In this document: positions 14,391-20,365 of the stretch, in pieces
Layout: the number at the start of each line of letters is the position of its first letter
Numbering within the stretch: the first letter of the stretch is position 1
Source: Candidatus Saccharimonadota bacterium
GTDB lineage: Bacteria > Patescibacteriota > Saccharimonadia > Saccharimonadales > Saccharimonadaceae
Assembly (NCBI GenBank): GCA_030527565.1
Contig: JAUNAO010000004.1
Span: forward strand, 1 to 28,200
DNA: 28,200 nt
Direction of reading: 5' to 3'
The notes under the pieces: model-generated
Told to the model about the DNA's origin: nothing
What the model saw: the letters and a program-made list of their open reading frames with translations, nothing else
The model's database searches: none
Made by a program: the position numbers and the translations under genes

Positions 14391-15461
14391 TTACCCCTCC
14401 AAAAACGCATCGATAAACTCGTCGATCTTCCCGTCCAAAACCCCGTCCGTATCCGCCGTCTCGAACCCAGTTCGCGTATCCTTCACTAACCGATACGGCT
14501 GCAAAACATAATTCCGAATCTGTTGCCCCCAGCCCGCCGACTCGCCTGCCCGAAGTTCTCCAATCGTCGCCGCATGTTGTTCTAACTGCATCTGCACTAA
14601 CTTCCCCCGTAAAATTTCCATCGCCTTCTCGCGATTCTGGATCTGCGACCGCTCGTTTTGAATCGCAACAACCGTCCCAGTCGGCAAATGCGTAATCCTA
14701 ACCGCCGAATCCGTCGTATTAACGCTCTGTCCACCATGCCCACCCGACCGATAAACATCAATCCTAAGATCCTTATCATTAATCTCGACCTCAGCATCCG
14801 CCTTAATTACTGGCAAAATCTCAACTAAAGCAAACGACGTCTGGCGCAAATTATTCGCGTTAAACGGCGACAACCGAACTAACCGATGCGCCCCGTGTTC
14901 CGATTTTAAAGTCCCATACGCATTCGCCCCCGAAACCTCATACACCGCAGTCTTAATCCCCGCTTCTTCCCCAGTCGTCCGTTCAATCGTCGCAACTTTA
15001 AACCCCTTTCGCTCCAAAAACCGAAGGTACATTCGCTCTAACATCCCCGCCCAGTCCATCGCTTCCGTTCCCCCAACCCCCGCCGTAATCCGCAGCACCG
15101 CATCCTTCGAATCATACGCCCCCGTAAATCGTAACGCCTTCTTTAACTCCGCAAAATTCGCCTCCATCGCCGCAAGCTGCTCCTCAAGTTCCGAAACCAA
15201 CCCCTCATCTGTCAACTCTAACAACTCCCGAATATCCGCAATCTGGGTTTTTAATAATTCCCAAGGCTGCACTTCGTCCGACAACTTCGCGAGTTCCTGA
15301 TTTTTCTCCGTCGCAACCGCAACATCATGCCAAATTTCCGGCTCCGCCACCTCCGCTTCGAGCTCCGCAACTCGCGCCACCTTCTTGAGAATCGCCAACT
15401 TCTCATAAGTCTTTAAAAATTCTTCTTCAAACTCCGCTACTTGCCTTAGAACATCATTCAT
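14391..15461 (-). CDS. prfB: Peptide chain release factor 2
   Basis: A 356-aa class I release factor. The SPF tripeptide at 198-200 (RLSPF) is the RF2 stop-codon reader for UAA/UGA, and GGQ at 243-245 (SGGHGGQSVNTTDSAV) triggers peptide release. The coiled N-terminal domain is complete. It reads in one frame from a normal start, with no E. coli-type in-frame UGA and +1 frameshift. Its presence shows UGA is used as stop, which argues against the UGA-recoding CPR groups. The start is fixed by a -10 box ending exactly 6 nt upstream, with no Shine-Dalgarno. In Firmicutes prfB often follows hpf-secA; here those lie some 5 kb away. Confidence 0.96.
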   Translation of the reverse strand: MNDVLRQVAEFEEEFLKTYEKLAILKKVARVAELEAEVAEPEIWHDVAVATEKNQELAKLSDEVQPWELLKTQIADIRELLELTDEGLVSELEEQLAAMEANFAELKKALRFTGAYDSKDAVLRITAGVGGTEAMDWAGMLERMYLRFLERKGFKVATIERTTGEEAGIKTAVYEVSGANAYGTLKSEHGAHRLVRLSPFNANNLRQTSFALVEILPVIKADAEVEINDKDLRIDVYRSGGHGGQSVNTTDSAVRITHLPTGTVVAIQNERSQIQNREKAMEILRGKLVQMQLEQHAATIGELRAGESAGWGQQIRNYVLQPYRLVKDTRTGFETADTDGVLDGKIDEFIDAFLEG

Positions 15462-15467
15462 TCTTCA

Positions 15468-15476
15468 ATTATACCA
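15468..15476 (-). promoter_or_regulatory. Extended -10 promoter of prfB, leaderless type
   Basis: TGG-TATAAT on the minus strand (-10 = complement of 15468-15473), ending 6 nt before the ATG at 15461. No Shine-Dalgarno. Confidence 0.8.
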
Positions 15477-15479
15477 TAG

Positions 15480-15500
15480 AAAATAGCCCCGTAGGGCTAC
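15480..15500 (-). terminator. Weak terminator after the 83-aa gene
   Basis: TAGCCC (15484-15489) and GGGCTA (15494-15499) form a 6-bp stem followed on the minus strand by TTTTC. It sits between the 83-aa gene and the prfB promoter. The short T-run makes it a modest terminator. Confidence 0.5.
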
Positions 15501-15503
15501 TCT

Positions 15504-15755
15504 CTATTGTGTGAGGTGCCAGGACAGCTCGCGCGAGTTGAACTCGAGCGTCAATCTTTCCCGACCAACCAGAACATCGAAGATGTGCAGCGCGACTTCG
15601 CCCGCAAACCTAATTTGCGTTTGCAAGAGCTCTGTAATCTCAGTCTCGCTTTCGCCCCGCCGACGGAAGGTCAGCGGCTGACACGGGGTCATTTCATACC
15701 CAAACAATGCCATAACTTCGACTTGTTCTGTTTTATTTTTGTTAAAGTTTTTCAT
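15504..15755 (-). CDS. Hypothetical 83-aa protein
   Basis: A small protein I do not recognise (N-terminus MKNFNKNKTEQVEVMALFGY, then EMTPCQPLTFRRRGESETEI and a C-terminal LEFNSRELSWHLTQ). It has no signal peptide or membrane helix and looks like a compact alpha/beta cytosolic protein. The start at 15755, not the longer in-frame ATG at 15788, is set by AAAGGAG 6 nt upstream. It has its own promoter and a structured leader of about 134 nt, unusually long for such a small gene here, which hints at RNA-level control. Confidence 0.7.
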   Translation of the reverse strand: MKNFNKNKTEQVEVMALFGYEMTPCQPLTFRRRGESETEITELLQTQIRFAGEVALHIFDVLVGRERLTLEFNSRELSWHLTQ

Positions 15756-15889
15756 AAAAGACTCCTTTAAATTAATTATTAGAGTCATTTATGTGAGCCT
15801 GATTTATTGGCTCCTAGCTGCGAGTATAAATGACAATGCTCGCCGCCTTTAACTTTTCTCTACACCAGGGACCGAAGTATGGCGAGAGT
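15756..15889 (-). promoter_or_regulatory. Structured 5' leader RNA of the 83-aa gene
   Basis: Read on the minus strand: stem A is CTCGCC/GGCGAG (15881-15886 with 15839-15844). Stem B is a 9-bp perfect GTCATTTAT/ATAAATGAC pairing (15826-15834 with 15784-15792). Inside stem B is GAGCC/GGCTC (15809-15813 with 15795-15799). A GCGAG/CTCGC pairing across stems A and B could compete. The Shine-Dalgarno follows in an A/T-rich single-stranded stretch. I do not recognise a known riboswitch class. Confidence 0.5.
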
Positions 15890-15895
15890 ACTTTA

Positions 15896-15922
15896 ATTAT
15901 ACCACGAAAAACCTCAAGTCAA
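15896..15922 (-). promoter_or_regulatory. Promoter of the 83-aa gene
   Basis: TGG-TATAAT (-10 = complement of 15896-15901) with TTGACT (complement of 15917-15922) only 15 nt away, shorter than ideal. The extended -10 probably compensates. The start is about 134 nt upstream of the ATG, unlike the leaderless genes. Confidence 0.65.
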
Positions 15923-15946
15923 ACACTCCAAATACCCCTGTTAATC

Positions 15947-15975
15947 TTGACTTTTTATCAAAAGTATGCTATAAT
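15947..15975 (+). promoter_or_regulatory. Promoter of the coiled-coil protein gene
   Basis: TTGACT (15947-15952), a 17-nt spacer and TGC-TATAAT (15970-15975). The leader of about 45 nt carries a small TAGGCC/GGTCTA hairpin and ends in AGAGGTGAT, a good Shine-Dalgarno. Confidence 0.82.
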
Positions 15976-16026
15976 GGAGAGATAGGCCCTTTTGGTCTAA
16001 AAAGTACTTTAAAAAGAGGTGATAAA

Positions 16027-16857
16027 ATGTCAATTCCAACTGATCCTGTCAAATTACAGCGAGATCTCCGCGACCTTCAGGAACGTCGAACTAAAATCAA
16101 GGCCGCCCTCAAAATCGCGCGCGATAAAACTCAGCGTGCTTGGTCGGCGATGGATGCCGCTTGGCAAAAACTGGTCTGCGCTCGCGACGCCATGAACGCA
16201 AAACTTCAACCTTTCAAGGATGAAAACCGCGAGAACCATCAAATTTGGACTAATTTTAACGCTCTCAAGCGTGAAAAGAAAGCCGAAATTAAGGTTCTCC
16301 GCGAACGTGCTAGCGCCGAACACACCGCGATGCTCGACAATCTCAAACGAGCCGAAAATGCTCATATCTGGCGCGCCATTGGCGAGCCGGCCGAGGTTTA
16401 TCGACAAAGAGCGGAAGAAAATCGCATTCGTCGCGACGAGCTCCATGCTAAAGTCCATGAACTTCTCGCGGAAATCGAGACCGCAAAAAAGAATGCTGAG
16501 TGCAGCATTTCAAACGATGCTACTCTTGAATTTAATTTCTTAAAGAGTGACTTCGAACTTGCTAGGCTCGACCACGGCGCCGCTCGCGAAGATTTTCTCG
16601 CCGAGAAAGACAAACGCGACCGCTTTAATGAAGAGCTCTGCGATATTGAGGCTGAAATTAAGCGCCTTGAACTATTTTGCAATTATTTGACCCCCCCCCA
16701 GACGATTTTTCCGACCCCGAAGCCGAAGCTTACTTCAAGCTCCACTCCGAGTCTCCAAAAACCGAAAAATCCAACCTTGGATTCTTCTCTCGTCTCAAAC
16801 ACTGGCTGGAAAAACATTTTTAGCCTTCGAAGACCAGCCTCGGCTGGTCTTTTTTAA
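16027..16857 (+). CDS. Long coiled-coil protein, C-terminus apparently frameshifted at a C9 tract
   Basis: As given, the frame encodes 276 aa. Residues 1-220 are almost wholly charged alpha-helix with heptad-like spacing (LQRDLRDLQERRTKIKAALK at the start; RDRFNEELCDIEAEIKRLEL near 205-220), interrupted near 118-130. No signal peptide, membrane helix or known domain is recognised. At 16691-16699 there is a run of nine C. Beyond it the frame turns Pro/Thr/Ser-rich, runs straight through the terminator hairpin and stops at 16857. With one extra C the frame would read PDDFSDPEAEAYFKLHSESP, continue to SRLKHWLEKHF and stop at TAG 16821-16823, just before the terminator, giving 265 aa. The second version looks like the real C-terminus. 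Own promoter, Shine-Dalgarno and terminator. Confidence 0.75.
   Translation: MSIPTDPVKLQRDLRDLQERRTKIKAALKIARDKTQRAWSAMDAAWQKLVCARDAMNAKLQPFKDENRENHQIWTNFNALKREKKAEIKVLRERASAEHTAMLDNLKRAENAHIWRAIGEPAEVYRQRAEENRIRRDELHAKVHELLAEIETAKKNAECSISNDATLEFNFLKSDFELARLDHGAAREDFLAEKDKRDRFNEELCDIEAEIKRLELFCNYLTPPQTIFPTPKPKLTSSSTPSLQKPKNPTLDSSLVSNTGWKNIFSLRRPASAGLF
16830..16855 (+). terminator. Rho-independent terminator after the coiled-coil gene
   Basis: A 10-bp perfect stem (AAGACCAGCC at 16830-16839, GGCTGGTCTT at 16842-16851) with a tight loop and a T-run to 16855. It overlaps the tail of the frame as sequenced, which supports the frameshift reading. Confidence 0.92.
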
Positions 16858-16863
16858 TCTTTA

Positions 16864-16872
16864 TGGTATAAT
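16864..16872 (+). promoter_or_regulatory. Extended -10 promoter of dus, leaderless type
   Basis: TGG-TATAAT, with the -10 at 16867-16872 ending 6 nt before ATG 16879. No -35 match is visible because the upstream terminator hairpin occupies that position. Confidence 0.78.
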
Positions 16873-16878
16873 ATAGAA

Positions 16879-17841
16879 ATGAACATCTGGGATAATCTAC
16901 CAAAACCGTTTCTGATTCTTGCGCCGATGGAAGGCGTGACTGATATTATGTTCCGCCAAGTTATCGCACGCGCCGGTCGCCCAGATCTCTTTTTCACCGA
17001 ATTTACCAACGTTTCAAGTTACGCTTCCGAAAAAGGCCGTGATAATGCCCTCGAGCGCCTCGAAATTGCACCTTCTGACGCTCCGATTATCGCCCAAATC
17101 TGGGGTAAAGAACCGGAACATTTCGAAAAAACTGCTAGCGCCCTCGAGTCGCTTGGATTTTCCGGCATTGACTTAAACTTTGGCTGCCCAGACAAAAACG
17201 TTAATAAAACTGGCGGTGGCGCAGCTATGATTAAAACCCCCGATCTTGCCATCGACTGTTTCCGCCGCGCAAAACAGGCGACAAATCTCCCTGTTTCGAT
17301 TAAAACTCGGCTTGGCTGGTCGGATATTGATGAGTATAAAACCTGGTTACCGACTCTCCTCGCCGAACATCCTGCCGCCCTAACCGTCCATCTTCGCACG
17401 AAAAAAGAAATGTCGAAAGTCGAGGCACACTACGAACTTATCCCTGAGATTATCAAACTTCGCGCCGAAATCAGTCCAGAAACAAAATTGATCATCAACG
17501 GCGACATCAAAACCAAAGACGAGGCCCTCGCGCTTCATAAAAAATATCCCGAAGTTGATGGTTTCATGATCGGTCGTGGCGTTTTTCAGAATCCTTATTG
17601 CTTCACCAACCACATCGCAACTCGCGAAGAATTAATGGAACTCTTAAAGTTGCATCTCGATCTTTATGAAAAACAATCAAAAAAATACTCTGAACGCCAT
17701 CCCGGCAAAACCCTCTCCTACGAACCATTAAAACATTTTTTCAAAATCTACATCAACAACTTCCCTGGCGCTTCCGACCTCCGTGCAAAACTAATGGAGA
17801 CGCATAGCCTCGATGAGGCACGTGCTATAATAGAGTTATGA
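16879..17841 (+). CDS. dus: tRNA-dihydrouridine synthase
   Basis: A 320-aa FMN-dependent enzyme that reduces uridines in tRNA D-loops. The TIM-barrel motifs are in order: LAPMEGVTD near 14-22, NFGCPDKNVNKTGGGAAMI with catalytic Cys103, IKTRLGW, HLRTKKE where most Dus have HGRT, INGDI and MIGRGVFQNPYCF for FMN phosphate. Length fits the family; the subfamily (A, B or C) cannot be settled. Its TGA stop overlaps the murD ATG (ATGA), and the murD promoter lies within its last codons. Confidence 0.92.
   Translation: MNIWDNLPKPFLILAPMEGVTDIMFRQVIARAGRPDLFFTEFTNVSSYASEKGRDNALERLEIAPSDAPIIAQIWGKEPEHFEKTASALESLGFSGIDLNFGCPDKNVNKTGGGAAMIKTPDLAIDCFRRAKQATNLPVSIKTRLGWSDIDEYKTWLPTLLAEHPAALTVHLRTKKEMSKVEAHYELIPEIIKLRAEISPETKLIINGDIKTKDEALALHKKYPEVDGFMIGRGVFQNPYCFTNHIATREELMELLKLHLDLYEKQSKKYSERHPGKTLSYEPLKHFFKIYINNFPGASDLRAKLMETHSLDEARAIIEL
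17823..17831 (+). promoter_or_regulatory. Extended -10 promoter of murD inside the end of dus, leaderless type
   Basis: TGC-TATAAT, with the -10 at 17826-17831 ending 6 nt before ATG 17838. It lies wholly within the last codons of dus. murD could thus be made from a leaderless mRNA as well as by ATGA-coupled reinitiation from the dus transcript. Confidence 0.65.
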
Positions 17842-19061
17842 AAATTGCATTATTAGGCTACGGCAAAGAAGGCAAAGCCGCCGAAGAATACTTCGGTAAA
17901 AAAGGCGCCACCTTCGATATCTTCGAAAACTTTACTTTTGACGAGATCGCAAACAAAGATTATTCGTCCTATGATATAATTTTGCGTTCCCCCTCTGTTC
18001 CGCCACTAAAAAACGAACCAAAACTCTCGAGCCTAACTCGCTATTTTTTCGACCACTGTCCTTGCAAGATTATTGGCGTCACCGCAACAAAAGGCAAAGG
18101 CACAACTTGTTCCTTCATTAAATCTCTCCTCGACGCGCATGGCGAAGACGCCTATCTTGTCGGCAATATCGGCAACCCAGCCATCGAAGTTCTCGACCGC
18201 CTTACTGAAAATTCCGTCGTTGTTTATGAAATGTCGAGTTTCCAGCTCTGGGACCTTGAAAAATCCCCTGCTATCTCTGTTATCGGCACAATTGAGCCGG
18301 ACCATCTCAACGTCCATGACGGCATGGAGGACTATTTAAATGCAAAAGCAAATATCGGTCGCTACCAGTCCGCCGATGACTTTATGATTTATTTCAAAGA
18401 AAATCCAGATTCCGTAAAGCTCGCCAAAATCTCGCCTGCGAAAAAAATTGCCTACCCATTCGAGGTCTCCGACGATATTAAAAACGCCGTAAAACTTCCT
18501 GGCAAACATAATTTAAACAACGCCCTTGCCGCAATTGCTGCCATCGCAAGTTTCTACAATATATCACCAGACGAATATTTGCAAAAATTCCCAGAGGTCA
18601 TAAAACAAGGTCTTTCGAACTTCCGCGGCCTCCCGCATCGCCTCGAATTCGTCCGCGAAAATGATAATATTAAATATTACGATGATAATTTCTCAACCAA
18701 TCCTGCCTCGACTAAAGTTGCAATCGAAGCTTTCCCGAATAATAATGTTATTCTAATCGCTGGCGGCCGCGACAAAACCAACAACGAAGATCTCCCAGAA
18801 ATCTTCGAGACCATCACAGCCAAAAACGTTAAAAAGATCATTTTCATCGGCGAATCCGGCCACGAACTCATGAAACGTTACTCAGATTCGCGCTTCGAAC
18901 TCGCCGAATCTCTCGACGAAGCTGTCAAAAAAGCGACAATCGCCGCAAAAACCTACGATTCCGCCATCGTCCTCATGTCCCCTTCCGCCGCCTCTTTCGA
19001 CATGTTCGAAAACGTCTACGACCGCGGAGAAAAATACCAGAAACTGATTCTAGAAATTTAA
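17838..19061 (+). CDS. murD: UDP-N-acetylmuramoyl-L-alanine--D-glutamate ligase
   Basis: A 407-aa cytoplasmic Mur ligase (usual 430-450) adding D-Glu to UDP-MurNAc-L-Ala with ATP. The N-terminal nucleotide-sugar fold begins IALLGYGKEGKAAEEYF, and RSPSVPP is typical of MurD. The ATP loop is VTATKGKGTT at 81-90, slightly variant from the common TGTNGKTT. YEMSSFQLWDL, EPDHLNVH, GKHNLNNALAAIAA and AGGRDKTN follow in the family order. It shows the organism makes or finishes its own peptidoglycan precursor. The gene overlaps the convergent M16 gene by 12 bp at the 3' ends, with no terminator hairpin between. Confidence 0.93.
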   Translation: MKIALLGYGKEGKAAEEYFGKKGATFDIFENFTFDEIANKDYSSYDIILRSPSVPPLKNEPKLSSLTRYFFDHCPCKIIGVTATKGKGTTCSFIKSLLDAHGEDAYLVGNIGNPAIEVLDRLTENSVVVYEMSSFQLWDLEKSPAISVIGTIEPDHLNVHDGMEDYLNAKANIGRYQSADDFMIYFKENPDSVKLAKISPAKKIAYPFEVSDDIKNAVKLPGKHNLNNALAAIAAIASFYNISPDEYLQKFPEVIKQGLSNFRGLPHRLEFVRENDNIKYYDDNFSTNPASTKVAIEAFPNNNVILIAGGRDKTNNEDLPEIFETITAKNVKKIIFIGESGHELMKRYSDSRFELAESLDEAVKKATIAAKTYDSAIVLMSPSAASFDMFENVYDRGEKYQKLILEI

Positions 19062-20321
19062 GTGCGTTTCAAGTTCCGAGATTACGGCTTTTTCAACCGA
19101 TGAAACGGTCGCGAAAGCCTTAATCCCCGACCCCGCAAACTCCCTCGCGAGCTCAATCGTCTTACTTCGATCAATCCCTCGAATCAAATCCGGCATCCCA
19201 TCATAATGTCTAACCGCCCCGTTCGTAAAATACCCCTCAGCATAATAATCCGCAATCTGTCCAACCGTCTGTGCCCCCATCTGCGACCGTCCAAGCGCAT
19301 ACGACCTCGCCGCCTCAAAATCCGCCTCCGAGATTTCCCCGTTCAAAGCCTTCATCATCTCCTGCTGGATCAAAGTAAACAACTCTTCCGCATTTTCCTC
19401 GTTCACTTCCCCATCAAAATCCCAATACGCATTATGCGGATTATTCGCAATCGAACTCCCCATCCCATACACTAACCCCCGCTTTCGCGCCGCCCCAAAA
19501 ATCTTCGAATTCATCGTCCCGTTCAAAATATGGTTAAGACAGCCCATCGCGATTTCCTCGTCCGGTTCAAGATGCCTCGGCGTTACCAGCGAAAACCCAA
19601 ACGTAATATTCGAAGCGTCCTTCCGCCGAATTGAAACCGCCTCCGACGAATGGAGTTCTGCTCTAGGGATCTCAAATTTCTCACCCTCCTTCAGCGGCCA
19701 ACTCTCAAGTTGGCGAATAATCTTATGTTTTCGTCCTTTGATCCGCCCCGCAATCACAAAAGTCATATTCTTCGCCGTATGCGTCCGCCGATAATGTTCC
19801 CGAATATCCTTGAGTTCGATATTCGAAATCGTCTTCAATCTCTCCGGCAACAACAAAGTATCCTCACCAATCGCCTGCTGGACTCTCGGCCACAAAAGCC
19901 GATAGTAATCATTCATATACCCCGTTAATTCCGACCGCACATTCGACTTTTCCGACTTTAACTCTTCTTCATTAAACCGCGGCTCACAAATCGAAACCCG
20001 CTGCAGATCCATAATCCGTTCCCACTCAAAATCTGCACATTCTGTTTCATAACAAACCGAGATATCCGAAGTCCAGGCATTATGATAAGCCCCATTCTTC
20101 GTGAACTCCGCTTCGAAAGCCTGCTCATCCTTAAACTTCGCATTACTCCCGAACGCTAAATGCTCAACAAGATGCGGGATCTCGTAAACCTCGTGATTTT
20201 TCGCGTACTGCATTCCCGCCCGAAACTGTACCCGAGTCGACATTACGCTCGCCCCAGGGATATCAATCAGTAACCCAGACGCTCCGTTTTTCAGTTTTAT
20301 TTCTTCTACAGCATGCTTCAT
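19050..20321 (-). CDS. M16-family zinc metallopeptidase
   Basis: A 423-aa pitrilysin/processing-peptidase-like protein. The inverted zinc motif HLVEH (H50, E53, H54) is intact, with a downstream Glu (about E131 in KSEKSNVRSEL) as third ligand. The C-terminal half (GLVYGMGSSIANNPHNAYWDFDG) matches the second M16 domain. Substrate unknown; M16B members process short or unfolded peptides. No signal peptide, so probably cytoplasmic. It starts 44 bp after secA and has neither a clear Shine-Dalgarno nor the 6-nt -10 arrangement, so its initiation is unexplained. It overlaps murD tail to tail. Confidence 0.88.
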   Translation of the reverse strand: MKHAVEEIKLKNGASGLLIDIPGASVMSTRVQFRAGMQYAKNHEVYEIPHLVEHLAFGSNAKFKDEQAFEAEFTKNGAYHNAWTSDISVCYETECADFEWERIMDLQRVSICEPRFNEEELKSEKSNVRSELTGYMNDYYRLLWPRVQQAIGEDTLLLPERLKTISNIELKDIREHYRRTHTAKNMTFVIAGRIKGRKHKIIRQLESWPLKEGEKFEIPRAELHSSEAVSIRRKDASNITFGFSLVTPRHLEPDEEIAMGCLNHILNGTMNSKIFGAARKRGLVYGMGSSIANNPHNAYWDFDGEVNEENAEELFTLIQQEMMKALNGEISEADFEAARSYALGRSQMGAQTVGQIADYYAEGYFTNGAVRHYDGMPDLIRGIDRSKTIELAREFAGSGIKAFATVSSVEKAVISELETHLNF

Positions 20322-20322
20322 A

Positions 20323-20351
20323 TTGACAAATTCGGTAATCTATGATATAAT
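20323..20351 (+). promoter_or_regulatory. Full-consensus promoter pointing antisense into the 3' end of secA
   Basis: TTGACA (20323-20328), a 17-nt spacer and TGA-TATAAT (20346-20351) on the plus strand, between the M16 and secA genes, both of which are on the minus strand. Transcription would start near 20358 and run antisense through the secA stop (20366) and its Lys-rich tail. No plus-strand gene follows. Confidence 0.6.
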
Positions 20352-20365
20352 GGAATTATCGGGAT

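Noticed and set aside
14391-15461. Programmed +1 frameshift in prfB
   Set aside because: The gene reads in a single frame from its promoter-defined start; there is no in-frame UGA near codon 25.
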